From Streptomyces sp. DH41 (lineage in GTDB: Bacteria > Actinomycetota > Actinomycetes > Streptomycetales > Streptomycetaceae): 64,000 nt of DNA. Every line of letters begins with the position of its first letter. Position 1 is the stretch's first letter. The stretch covers positions 248,001 to 312,000 of the forward strand of contig NZ_JARVKY010000007.1 of assembly GCF_029813785.1 (NCBI RefSeq), given 5' to 3'. Both the position numbers and the translations under genes were made by a program. The notes under the pieces are model-generated. The model made no database searches. It was not told where the DNA came from and saw only the letters and a program-made list of their open reading frames with translations. Positions 25,908 to 34,191 of this stretch are shown here, piece by piece.

Positions 25908-27458
25908 GTGTTCGATACTCTCTCCGACCGCCTGTCAGCCACCTTCAAATCCCTCCGGGGCAAAGGACGGCTGACCGAGGCGGACATCGACGCCACGGCC
26001 CGCGAGATCCGCATCGCGCTCCTCGAGGCCGACGTGGCCCTGCCCGTCGTGCGTGCCTTCATCAAGAAGGTCAAGGAGCGCTCCCTGGGCGCCGAGGTCT
26101 CCAAGGCGCTCAATCCGGCCCAGCAGGTCCTCAAGATCGTCAACGAGGAACTGGTCGGCATCCTCGGCGGTGAGACCCGCCGCCTGCGCTTCGCCAAGCA
26201 GCCGCCGACCGTGATCATGCTGGCCGGTCTCCAGGGTGCCGGTAAGACGACCCTCGCGGGCAAGCTGGGCCGGTGGCTCAAGGAGCAGGGCCACTCGCCG
26301 CTCCTGGTCGCCTGTGACCTCCAGCGCCCCAACGCCGTCAACCAGCTCAGCGTCGTCGCCGAGCGCGCCGGCGTCGCGGTCTACGCCCCCGAGCCGGGCA
26401 ACGGCGTCGGCGACCCGGTCAAGGTCGCCAAGGACTCCATCGAGTTCGCCAAGACCAAGGTCCACGACCTGGTCATCGTCGACACCGCCGGCCGCCTGGG
26501 CATCGACCAGGAGCTGATGCGGCAGGCCGCGGACATCAGGGACGCTGTCAGCCCCGACGAGATCCTTTTCGTCGTCGACGCGATGATCGGTCAGGACGCG
26601 GTCAACACCGCCGAGGCCTTCCGCGACGGCGTCGGCTTCGACGGCGTGGTGCTCTCCAAGCTCGACGGCGACGCCCGCGGTGGTGCGGCCCTGTCGATCG
26701 CCTCGGTGACCGGCAAGCCGATCATGTTCGCGTCGAACGGCGAGAAGCTCACGGACTTCGACGCCTTCCACCCTGACCGGATGGCCTCCCGCATCCTCGA
26801 CATGGGTGACCTGCTCACCCTGATCGAGCAGGCGGAGAAGACGTTCAGCCAGGAAGAGGCCGAGAAAATGGCCTCCAAGCTGGCGTCCAAGAAGGGCCAG
26901 GACTTCACCCTGGACGACTTCCTGGCCCAGATGGAGCAGGTCAGGAAAATGGGCTCGATCTCCAAGCTCTTGGGGATGCTGCCCGGCATGGGCCAGATGA
27001 AGGACCAGATCAACAACCTCGACGAGCGCGACGTCGACCGCACGGCCGCCATCATCAAGTCGATGACCCCGGCCGAGCGCCAGGAGCCGACCCTCATCAA
27101 CGGCTCGCGCCGCGCCCGCATCGCCAAGGGCTCCGGCGTCGACGTCAGCGCGGTCAAGTCGCTCGTGGAGCGGTTCTTCGAGGCCCGCAAGATGATGTCC
27201 CGGATGGCCCAGGGCGGCGGCATGCCGGGGATGCCGGGCGTCCCGGGCATGGGCGGCGGCCCCGGCCGGCAGAAGAAGCAGCAGAAGAAGGCCAAGGGCA
27301 AGCAGCGCTCCGGCAACCCGATGAAGCGCAAGCAGCAGGAGCAGGAGGAGGCCGACCGCCGCGCCGCCGCCGCGCAGAACGGGGGCGCCTTCGGACTGCC
27401 CCAGCAGGGCGACCAGAACTTCGAGCTGCCGGACGAGTTCAAGAAGTTCATGGGCTGA
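25908..27458 (+). CDS. ffh: Signal recognition particle protein Ffh
   Basis: 516-residue SRP54 GTPase that, with 4.5S/scRNA, binds signal sequences and targets ribosomes to FtsY. N domain, then G domain with GLQGAGKTT, DTAGRLGID and SKLDGDARGG; then the Met-rich M domain (KMGSISKLLGMLPGMGQMKD and onward) with RRARIAKGSG for RNA binding. The C-terminus is extended by a Gly/Met then Lys/Gln-rich tail. The GTG at 25908 follows GAGGA and gives the conserved FDTLSDRL start. A 21-bp-stem terminator follows. Confidence 0.96.
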   Translation: MFDTLSDRLSATFKSLRGKGRLTEADIDATAREIRIALLEADVALPVVRAFIKKVKERSLGAEVSKALNPAQQVLKIVNEELVGILGGETRRLRFAKQPPTVIMLAGLQGAGKTTLAGKLGRWLKEQGHSPLLVACDLQRPNAVNQLSVVAERAGVAVYAPEPGNGVGDPVKVAKDSIEFAKTKVHDLVIVDTAGRLGIDQELMRQAADIRDAVSPDEILFVVDAMIGQDAVNTAEAFRDGVGFDGVVLSKLDGDARGGAALSIASVTGKPIMFASNGEKLTDFDAFHPDRMASRILDMGDLLTLIEQAEKTFSQEEAEKMASKLASKKGQDFTLDDFLAQMEQVRKMGSISKLLGMLPGMGQMKDQINNLDERDVDRTAAIIKSMTPAERQEPTLINGSRRARIAKGSGVDVSAVKSLVERFFEARKMMSRMAQGGGMPGMPGVPGMGGGPGRQKKQQKKAKGKQRSGNPMKRKQQEQEEADRRAAAAQNGGAFGLPQQGDQNFELPDEFKKFMG

Positions 27459-27485
27459 CGCCCGTCCGGTCCGGTTCGTAGGTCC

Positions 27486-27536
27486 GTACGGCGCTGGGGG
27501 CGCCCCTCATCACGGGGGGCGCCCCCAGCGCCGTAC
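27486..27536 (+). terminator. Strong hairpin terminator after ffh
   Basis: Perfect 21-bp stem (27486-27506 with 27516-27536) with a 9-base loop. It is the longest perfect hairpin I found in the window and separates ffh from the FtsH-type gene. Confidence 0.88.
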
Positions 27537-27577
27537 ACCCACATGCCCGGACGGCCGTCCTGTCGTAACGTCCGGAT

Positions 27578-29527
27578 ATGACCAACCCGTCCCCGCCGCG
27601 CAAGGCCCCCGAGCCGCCCTGGCGCACCGAGGGCACGCCCGACGAGCCCCCCAAGCCGCCGTCCGGCGGCAGGAGGACGCGGGGCGGCTGGTGGAACCTG
27701 GCCCTCTCCGCGCTGATCGTCTTCCTCATCGCCAACCTCGTGCTCTCCTTCTTCAACGAGGGAGACGAGCCGACCATCTCCTACACGGAGTTCAGCAAGC
27801 AGGTCGACGAGGGCAACGTCAGCAAGATCTACGCCAAGGGCGACGCGATCCAGGGCCAGCTGAAGAAGGCCCGGGACAATCCCGACGGCGACGGCACCTA
27901 CACCAAGTTCACGACCGAGCGGCCGACCTTCGCGGACGACCGGCTCTGGAACGACCTGACCGAGCACGACGTCACCGTCACGGCCGAGCCGGTCGTGCAG
28001 CAGCGCAGCTTCCTGGTCAATTTGCTGATCTCGCTGGCCCCCATGCTGCTCCTGGTGGTGCTGTGGGTCTTCATCGCGCGGCGTATGCGGGGCGCCCTGG
28101 GGGGCGGGGCCGGCGGCATGCTCGGCCGCAAGGCACCGCCCAAGCCGGTCGAGTTGGAAGCCGGCGAGCCGCGCACCACGTTCGCGGACGTGGCCGGGAT
28201 CGACGAGGTGGAGGGCGAGCTCAGCGACGTCGTCGACTTCCTGAAGAACCCCGAGGCGTATCGCCGCATGGGCGCCAAGATGCCCCGCGGGGTCCTGCTG
28301 TCCGGCCCGCCCGGCACCGGAAAGACACTCCTCGCGCGCGCGGTCGCCGGCGAGGCGGGCGTGCCGTTCTTCTCGGCGTCCGCGTCCGAGTTCATCGAGA
28401 TGATCGTGGGCGTGGGCGCCTCCCGGGTGCGGGAGCTGTTCGCAGAGGCCCGGAAGGTGGCGCCGTCGATCATCTTCATCGACGAGATCGACACCATCGG
28501 CCGGGCCCGTGGCGGCGGCTCCGGGATGGGCGGTCACGACGAGCGGGAACAGACGCTGAACCAGATCCTCACGGAGATGGACGGCTTCTCCGGCGCCGAG
28601 GGCGTGATCGTCATCGCCGCCACCAACCGCGCCGACATCCTGGACCCGGCGCTGACCCGTCCCGGCCGCTTCGACCGGGTGGTCAGCGTCTCGCCGCCGG
28701 ACCGGGGCGGCCGGAAGGCGATCCTGGAGATCCACACCCGCGAGATCCCGCTGGCCCCGGACGTCGACCTCGCCCAGGTCGCCCGTACGACCCCGGGCAT
28801 GACCGGCGCCGAACTCGCCAACCTCGCGAACGAGGCCGCGCTGCTCGCGGTCAAGCGGAAGCAGGACCGGGTGACGCAGGCGAACCTCTCCGAGGCGATG
28901 GAGAAGATCCAGCTGGGGGCCGAACGCCCGCTGGTGATGCCCGAGGAGGAACGCCGGCGCACCGCCTACCACGAGAGCGGGCACGCCCTGCTGGGCATGC
29001 TGCGACCGGGCGCCGACCCCGTTCGCAAGATCACGATCGTGCCGCGCGGGCGGGCGCTCGGGGTGACGCTGTCGACGCCGGACGCGGACAAGTACGCGTA
29101 CACGGAGGAGTACCTGCGCGGTCGGATCATCGGTGCGCTCGGCGGCATGGCGGCCGAGCAGGTGGTGTACGACGTGATCACCACCGGTTCGGAGAGCGAC
29201 CTCGAACAGGTCACCCGGATCGCGCGCGGCATGGTCGGCCGCTGGGGCATGAGCGAGCGGGTCGGCCGGCTGTCCGCCCTCCCCGGCGACGCCCAGCAGG
29301 CCTACGGGCTGGCCGCCGCCCCGGGGACCCTCGACGCCATCGACGGGGAGATGCGGCGGGTCGTCGACGAGTGCTACGCGGAGGCCGTCCGCAAGCTGAC
29401 CGACCACCGGGGGCAGCTCGACGCGCTGGCCGAGGCGCTGCTGGCGAACGAGACGCTGGAGGAGGCGGACGCGTACCGGATCGCCGGGATCACCCGGCTG
29501 ACGAAGGACGACGGCCGGGAGACGTGA
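27578..29527 (+). CDS. FtsH-type membrane AAA+ metalloprotease
   Basis: 649-residue ATP-dependent protease. A Pro-rich cytoplasmic N-terminus precedes two membrane segments (about 39-59 and 150-168) with an extracytoplasmic domain between them. Then come the AAA+ domain (GPPGTGKT, IIFIDEID, second-region-of-homology ATNRADILDPALTRPGRFDR) and the peptidase domain with the zinc site HESGH and a downstream acidic ligand region (TGSESDLEQVT). Streptomycetes carry a second, longer FtsH near folE; this shorter copy next to ffh is a paralogue. TAACGT lies six bases before the ATG, suggesting a leaderless mRNA. Confidence 0.92.
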   Translation: MTNPSPPRKAPEPPWRTEGTPDEPPKPPSGGRRTRGGWWNLALSALIVFLIANLVLSFFNEGDEPTISYTEFSKQVDEGNVSKIYAKGDAIQGQLKKARDNPDGDGTYTKFTTERPTFADDRLWNDLTEHDVTVTAEPVVQQRSFLVNLLISLAPMLLLVVLWVFIARRMRGALGGGAGGMLGRKAPPKPVELEAGEPRTTFADVAGIDEVEGELSDVVDFLKNPEAYRRMGAKMPRGVLLSGPPGTGKTLLARAVAGEAGVPFFSASASEFIEMIVGVGASRVRELFAEARKVAPSIIFIDEIDTIGRARGGGSGMGGHDEREQTLNQILTEMDGFSGAEGVIVIAATNRADILDPALTRPGRFDRVVSVSPPDRGGRKAILEIHTREIPLAPDVDLAQVARTTPGMTGAELANLANEAALLAVKRKQDRVTQANLSEAMEKIQLGAERPLVMPEEERRRTAYHESGHALLGMLRPGADPVRKITIVPRGRALGVTLSTPDADKYAYTEEYLRGRIIGALGGMAAEQVVYDVITTGSESDLEQVTRIARGMVGRWGMSERVGRLSALPGDAQQAYGLAAAPGTLDAIDGEMRRVVDECYAEAVRKLTDHRGQLDALAEALLANETLEEADAYRIAGITRLTKDDGRET

Positions 29528-29536
29528 GGACCGTCC

Positions 29537-30133
29537 CTACTTCCGCGAGTACTTCCAGACGTAGGGCTCGCCGTCCTCCTCCTTCCAGTGCACCTCCACG
29601 CTCGTGGCGTCCGCGGGGATCAGGTACGTCTCGCAGAAGACGTGGCTGTCGCCCTGCTTCCAGCTCCGCACGTCGTACGGGTCCTCGCAGCCCGGGGCGT
29701 CGTCCGAGGCACCGATGAGAACGCCGCCGCGCTGCCCGTCGGCGAAGACCGTGGTGCCGTGGTGCACGGCGGAGCCCCCGGTGAGGGCCGGGCCGCTCCT
29801 GTGCGTGTACCTGACGTGCGCGACGGCCGGCACCCTGCCCTCGGCGTCCGCAGCGTCCGCCACCGCCTTCGCGGCCTCCGCCTCCGTGCCGACCTCCACC
29901 TTCTGCGCCACGACGTCGTAGGTGACCTCTCCGGGGCCCTCCGCGACCTTGCCCGTCGCGCTCTCGCCCGTCGCCAGGCCGCCGCCCGAGACCGCCCGGG
30001 AGGGAGAGACGGACACCTCGGGGCTCGCCGGGCTCTTCGCGTCGGCGTCGTCGCCGCCCCCGCACGCGGTGAGGGCCAGGGCGAGGACGGCGACGGGCGC
30101 GGCGAGACGCGGCGCGGTCTTGTGGTGCGGCAC
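29537..30133 (-). CDS. Putative lipoprotein
   Basis: 198 residues from a GTG start at 30133. The signal peptide ends in the lipobox LTAC (Cys24 or so), followed by a Gly/Asp-rich spacer, so lipid anchoring outside the membrane is expected. The mature part has two Cys (GCEDPYD, HVFCETYLIP) that could form a disulfide. I do not recognise a domain. It converges on the FtsH-type gene with only 9 bases between stops. Confidence 0.78.
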   Translation of the reverse strand: MPHHKTAPRLAAPVAVLALALTACGGGDDADAKSPASPEVSVSPSRAVSGGGLATGESATGKVAEGPGEVTYDVVAQKVEVGTEAEAAKAVADAADAEGRVPAVAHVRYTHRSGPALTGGSAVHHGTTVFADGQRGGVLIGASDDAPGCEDPYDVRSWKQGDSHVFCETYLIPADATSVEVHWKEEDGEPYVWKYSRK

Positions 30134-30241
30134 TACAGGGCTCCCGTACGCGGATGGGTCCGTTCCCCCGAACGGTGGATCAGATTAGAGGCCCAGGACC
30201 CACCGGGAGAAACGCCGCGCACACCCGATCGGAACCGGTCG

Positions 30242-31207
30242 TCAGGGAAGCCGGGCGATCAGGTACCGGAACACGTTCGGCATCCACACGGTCCCGTCCG
30301 CCCGCTGGTGCGGATGCAGGGCCTCCGACAGCTCCTTGTCGACCTGTTCCTGGTCGGTCGTCGCGATGGCCGCGTCGAACAACCCGGTCGACAGCAGCCC
30401 GCGAACCGCGCTGCCGGCGTCGCCGTACCCGAAGGGGCACGCCACCCGTCCCGAACCGTCCGGCCTGAGTCCGGCCCGCTGGGCGACCTCCTCCAGGTCG
30501 TCGCGCAGGGCGGGGCGCCAGCTGCCCGCGCCGCGCAGCGGGTCCGCGAGTTTGGTGGCCACCCGCAGCACCGACGTCGTGGCGCACCGCTCCGGCGGGC
30601 CCCACCCGGCCAGCACCACGGCGGCCCCGCGCCCGGCGAGCGGCGTCGCCTCGGCGAGCAGCTCGCCCAGCCCCTCCGAGTCGCCCGCGAGGCACCCGAC
30701 AGGCTCGAAGGCGGTCACCAGGTCGAAGACCGGGGCCGACGGAGCCGCCACGTCCCGGGGCGTGCCTTCGACGACCCGCGCGCCGTCCCCGCGTACGCCG
30801 TCCGGGCGTACTCCGTCCCTTTGCGTGCCGTCCCTCCGTGCGCCGTCCGCGCGTACGGAGTCCACCCGTGGGTGCGTGCCCCGCGCGTCGGGCGACGACA
30901 CGGGAGCGCCGGACGCGCCGGGAAGCAGCCGCTGCCGCGCCAGGGTCAGGCGTTCCGGGAAGCGGGAGTCGACACCGGTCACCGCGGCGCCGCGCGAGGC
31001 GGCCATCAGCAGGGCCAGCCCGGAACCGCAGCCCAGACCCAGCATCCGTGTGCCGCCGCCCACGTCCAGGCGCTCGTAGACGGCCTCGTAGAGCGGTACG
31101 AGCATCCGCTCCTGTATCTCGGACCAGTCACGCGCGCGTGCACCTGGGTCCACACGAGGCGTCGCCCCCGAGTGAGATGAGTGCTGCCGCACGAGCGTAG
31201 GTGTCAT
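30242..31207 (-). CDS. SAM-dependent methyltransferase-like protein with repeat insert
   Basis: 321 residues from the ATG at 31207. The class I methyltransferase motif I is present (GGTRMLGLGCGSGLALLMAA), followed by GAAVTGVDSRFPE (motif II acidic residue). The middle (about residues 117-142) is interrupted by a pentapeptide-type repeat with the pattern DG-x-R-x, encoded by five 15-bp units at 30782-30856. After it, FDLVTAFEPVGCL and the C-terminal half continue the fold. Substrate unknown. A 671-base non-coding stretch lies upstream. Confidence 0.75.
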   Translation of the reverse strand: MTPTLVRQHSSHSGATPRVDPGARARDWSEIQERMLVPLYEAVYERLDVGGGTRMLGLGCGSGLALLMAASRGAAVTGVDSRFPERLTLARQRLLPGASGAPVSSPDARGTHPRVDSVRADGARRDGTQRDGVRPDGVRGDGARVVEGTPRDVAAPSAPVFDLVTAFEPVGCLAGDSEGLGELLAEATPLAGRGAAVVLAGWGPPERCATTSVLRVATKLADPLRGAGSWRPALRDDLEEVAQRAGLRPDGSGRVACPFGYGDAGSAVRGLLSTGLFDAAIATTDQEQVDKELSEALHPHQRADGTVWMPNVFRYLIARLP

Positions 31208-31878
31208 AGGAAAGCGCCCCAATCGCCGAGTGTTGCCGCTGTGCCCGATTCCGTGGCCCCCGTGCAGTGCGCTCGTACTTCCCCCGTATGCCAGGAAACT
31301 CCGGGCTCGCCGTGGCGTCCAGTGGTAGCGGGGGCCGGTTTGCCCGGTCCCCGCCCCAGTGGCGAGATTTCACTTCCCGGCAACGTGGGCCTGGCCGCGT
31401 GGTACTCCCGGTAGCCCCGTCCCGACCCCTTCGGCGGATGGCCTGATCGCGCCCCTCGGTGATGACAGCGGGTGGCGGTGGCGCCGGCGAGGCGGTTTTG
31501 GCCAAGGTCGGCGAGCCCGGCGGCGGCCGCACGAGGACGGGGACCGACAGGGGGCGGGGCGGTGCCGCACGCCGGCGGCACACCCGGTAACGTCGCACCC
31601 GTCGACGTGCCCGATCGGGTGGCGTGCTCCCGGGCGGACGGCGGCCGAAACGCCCCTTGCGCACCCGCGGGTCACACGCATCCCGGCGCGTGGACAGGGC
31701 CTACGCGCCGGCGCGTACGTCGGACTACGCACCAGCTTGGTATGAGCTGTGAGGCTTCTCCGCAGATCAGCGCACCCGCCCTCGTCGGGACGCATCAGCG
31801 GCAACTGACGGGTACGTGCAAATTATTTGGGATGCCCCGGAATAGGAACACAGCGGCACCCCGGCTCGTTGTCATTAC
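31208..31878. other. 671-base divergent non-coding stretch
   Basis: No frame here has a convincing protein; all are Arg/Pro-rich shadows. It contains a stable 11-bp hairpin at 31328-31354 flanked by two CCAGTGG copies, and near its right end a low-GC segment (about 31817-31860, including AAATTATTT) that is probably the promoter of the SprT-like gene. It is unusually long for this compact region and could hide a small RNA. Confidence 0.5.
31328..31354 (+). other. Stable hairpin flanked by CCAGTGG direct repeats
   Basis: GCGGGGGCCGG (31328-31338) pairs with CCGGTCCCCGC (31344-31354) with one G-U pair and a TTTGC loop. CCAGTGG occurs directly on both sides (31319-31325 and 31355-31361, approximate). 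There is no U tract, so termination is not the obvious role. Confidence 0.5.
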
Positions 31879-32475
31879 GTGAGCACGACACCACCTGTTC
31901 TCGCCGCAGAGCTGGCGCAGGCGTGGGCCGACATTCAGCGGCACCACACCGAGCTGCCCGATCTTGCCGCGCCCGAGTCCCTGATCGGAGAGTCGTCGTC
32001 CGCCTGCGGGCACGAGCTCTCCTTCGAGCGACTGCTCCATGAGGCAGTCCACGGCATCGCCGCCGCGCGTGGAGTACGCGACACCTCCCGCGCGGGGCGC
32101 TACCACAACCGACGATTCCTTGCGATCGCCGAGGAGCTGGGCCTCGACCACCCCGAGGAGCCGCATCCGAGCAGCGGCTTCTCACTGGTCACGCTCACTC
32201 CCGAGGCGAAGCGCCGCTACCGCCCGACCATGGAACGCCTTCAGCGCGCGCTGAAGGCCCACACCGCGGCGACCGCGACCGACTCCGTCCGGAGCTTCCG
32301 CGGTCCGGCCGCCCGGCACGGCTCTTCCGGGGGAGGGGTGCGCGTGAAGGCGGTGTGCGACTGCGGACGCAATGTACGGGTCGTCCCGTCGGTCCTGGCC
32401 CAGGCTCCGATCATGTGCGGCGGCTGCGGCAAGCCGTTCCGGATTCCGGAGGTGGTCGGCGCGGCGGCGAGCTGA
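31879..32475 (+). CDS. SprT-like zincin with C-terminal zinc ribbon
   Basis: 198 residues from a GTG start. The core FERLLHEAVHGIAAARGVRD contains an HExxH-type zinc site (HEAVH), followed by TSRAGRYHNRRFLAIAEELG, whose His fits the third zinc ligand of SprT-like metallopeptidases seen in actinobacterial mobile-element and phage proteins. A C-terminal zinc ribbon follows (CDCG...CGGCG). SprT/Spartan relatives act on DNA-protein crosslinks in eukaryotes; the bacterial role is unclear. It precedes the rpsP operon by 233 bases. Usually annotated only as hypothetical; the assignment is mine. Confidence 0.68.
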   Translation: MSTTPPVLAAELAQAWADIQRHHTELPDLAAPESLIGESSSACGHELSFERLLHEAVHGIAAARGVRDTSRAGRYHNRRFLAIAEELGLDHPEEPHPSSGFSLVTLTPEAKRRYRPTMERLQRALKAHTAATATDSVRSFRGPAARHGSSGGGVRVKAVCDCGRNVRVVPSVLAQAPIMCGGCGKPFRIPEVVGAAAS

Positions 32476-32560
32476 CGGTCCGGCTGCTCGTGGCAGCCGG
32501 ATCCGGGCGCTCCGCCCTCGGTCCGCCTTCGGTCCGCCCTCGGTCCGAGGGGCCCGCCCG

Positions 32561-32585
32561 CGTGTGGCACAATGGCTAGCTGTAC
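32561..32585 (+). promoter_or_regulatory. Candidate rpsP promoter region
   Basis: GTGTGGCACAATGGCTAGC at 32562-32580 contains CACAAT (32568-32573), a plausible -10 for the rpsP operon; no convincing -35 is seen. Transcription from here gives a leader of about 130 bases. Confidence 0.35.
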
Positions 32586-32708
32586 TCGACAGTCGCACAG
32601 GACCCCTCTCTCCTCCGGCTGACGCGTCCATCGGGCACTCGGGTACCGCAACCCCACGCGGCTCTCTCGCCGTGCCCAATCACGTCAAAACCAGGAGAAC
32701 CCACTCCA

Positions 32709-33128
32709 GTGGCAGTCAAGATCAAGCTGAAGCGTCTGGGCAAGATCCGTTCGCCTCACTACCGCATCGTCGTCGCCGACTCCCGTACCCGCCGTGACGG
32801 CCGGGCCATCGAGGAGATCGGCAAGTACCACCCGACGTACAACCCGTCGGTGATGGAGGTCGACGCCGAGCGTGTCGCGTACTGGCTGCGTGTCGGCGCC
32901 CAGCCGACCGAGCCCGTGCTCGCCATCCTGAAGAAGACCGGCGACTGGCAGAAGTTCAAGGGCGAGCCCGCCCCGGCGCCGCTGCTGCAGCCGGCCGAGA
33001 AGTCGGCCCGTCCGACCTTCGAGGCGATCGGTGGCGACGACGAGGGCAAGGGTGAGGCGATCACCCAGAAGAAGAAGGCCGACAAGAAGGACGAGGCTGC
33101 CGCCGAGTCCGAGTCGACCGAGGCCTGA
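32709..33128 (+). CDS. rpsP: 30S ribosomal protein S16
   Basis: 139 residues beginning VAVKIKLKRLGKIRSPHYRI, the S16 signature, with PTYNPSVMEVDAERVAYWLR in the middle. It is longer than the roughly 80-residue E. coli protein because of a Lys/Glu/Ala-rich tail (about 100-139), common in actinobacteria. The GTG follows AGGAG. First gene of rpsP-khpA-rimM-trmD-rplS. Confidence 0.96.
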   Translation: MAVKIKLKRLGKIRSPHYRIVVADSRTRRDGRAIEEIGKYHPTYNPSVMEVDAERVAYWLRVGAQPTEPVLAILKKTGDWQKFKGEPAPAPLLQPAEKSARPTFEAIGGDDEGKGEAITQKKKADKKDEAAAESESTEA

Positions 33129-33130
33129 GC

Positions 33131-33370
33131 ATGCTCGAGGAGGCTCTCGAGCACCTCGTGAAGGGCATCGTCGACAATCCTGACGATGTGCAGGTCGCCT
33201 CGCGTGACCTGCGTCGCGGGCGTGTGCTCGAGGTCCGGGTCCACCCGGACGACCTCGGCAAGGTGATCGGCCGCAACGGCCGCACCGCACGCGCTCTGCG
33301 CACCGTCGTGGGCGCCATCGGCGGCCGTGGTGTTCGCGTCGACCTCGTCGACGTGGACCACGTCCGCTGA
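33131..33370 (+). CDS. khpA: KH-domain RNA-binding protein KhpA
   Basis: 79-residue single KH domain. The nucleic-acid-binding loop GRNG follows DDLGKVI, as in the KhpA (YlqC) family, which binds RNA with KhpB in Gram-positive bacteria and affects cell division and growth. It starts 2 bases after the rpsP stop and is co-transcribed with it. Confidence 0.92.
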   Translation: MLEEALEHLVKGIVDNPDDVQVASRDLRRGRVLEVRVHPDDLGKVIGRNGRTARALRTVVGAIGGRGVRVDLVDVDHVR

Positions 33371-33436
33371 CGCCAAACGCAGCACCGGCTCGGGCCGGGG
33401 AGGGCCACTGGGCCGTCCCCGGCCCGTAGTCGTACA

Positions 33437-33560
33437 GCCGTGACCGGCGTGGTATGCGTCGTGCGCCCGGCGTCGTGTGCGCCGTGACCGGCGTGGTATG
33501 CGGCGTGTGCCCGACGTCGTGTGCGCCATGACCGGCGTCGTACGAGCCGTGACCGGTTCG
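33437..33560 (+). repeat. 44-bp tandem repeat between khpA and rimM
   Basis: Two 44-base units (33437-33480 and 33481-33524), beginning GCCGTGACCGGCGTGGTATG, differ at only a few positions. A third, decayed partial unit follows from 33525 (GCCATGACCGGCGTCGTACG), and GCCGTGACCGG appears again at about 33546. The array lies inside the ribosomal operon leader of rimM and does not encode protein. Confidence 0.9.
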
Positions 33561-33588
33561 TCGCAGTTCCGACAGGAGATCAAGCACA

Positions 33589-34191
33589 GTGCAGTTGGTA
33601 GTCGCGCGTATCGGCCGCGCCCACGGAATCAAGGGCGAGGTGACCGTCGAGGTCCGCACCGACGAGCCCGAGCTGCGGCTCGGGCCCGGTGCCGTACTGA
33701 CCACCGACCCCGCCTCCACCGGGCCGCTCACCATCGAGACCGGCCGGGTCCACAGCGGCCGTCTCCTGCTGCGCTTCGCCGGCGTCCACGACCGCACCGG
33801 AGCCGAGGCGCTGCGCAACACCCTCCTGATCGCCGACGTCGACCCGGACGAGCGTCCCGAGGACGACGACGAGTACTACGACCACCAGCTGATCGACCTC
33901 GACGTGGTGACCAAGGACGGTGACGAGGTCGGCCGGATCACCGAGATCTCCCACCTGCCCACGCAGGACCTCTTCGTGGTGGAGCGCCCCGACGGCAGCG
34001 AGGTCTACGTGCCGTTCGTGTCGGAGATCGTCACCGAGATCGACCTGGACGAGCAGCGCGCGGTCATCGACCCGCCGCCCGGCCTGATCGACGACCGCGC
34101 CGAGGTCGCCTCCGCGCGGGACGCCGCGGCGGACGCACCCGCGGACTCCTCTGCGGACGCACCCGCGGACTCCTCGGAGGAAGAGGCGTGA
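33589..34191 (+). CDS. rimM: Ribosome maturation factor RimM
   Basis: 200-residue 16S rRNA processing factor that binds S19 and assists 30S head assembly. The N-terminal QLVVARIGRAHGIKGEV and the PRC-barrel region (YDHQLIDLDV...GRITEISHLPTQDLFVVE...YVPFVSEIV) are typical. The C-terminus carries a perfect eight-residue duplication (ADAPADSS twice) from a 24-bp direct repeat at 34129-34176. The GTG follows ACAGGAGA. Its stop overlaps the trmD ATG by one base. Confidence 0.94.
   Translation: MQLVVARIGRAHGIKGEVTVEVRTDEPELRLGPGAVLTTDPASTGPLTIETGRVHSGRLLLRFAGVHDRTGAEALRNTLLIADVDPDERPEDDDEYYDHQLIDLDVVTKDGDEVGRITEISHLPTQDLFVVERPDGSEVYVPFVSEIVTEIDLDEQRAVIDPPPGLIDDRAEVASARDAAADAPADSSADAPADSSEEEA

Noticed and set aside
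20000..30000. A biosynthetic gene cluster or mobile element near nsdA
   Set aside because: All genes here are conserved housekeeping or nitrogen-control genes; no transposase, integrase, attachment site or synthase was seen.
31359..31882. Possible genes in the 671-base gap
   Set aside because: All frames lack ribosome-binding sites, are Arg/Pro/Gly-rich and show no motif; they look like chance frames in GC-rich DNA.
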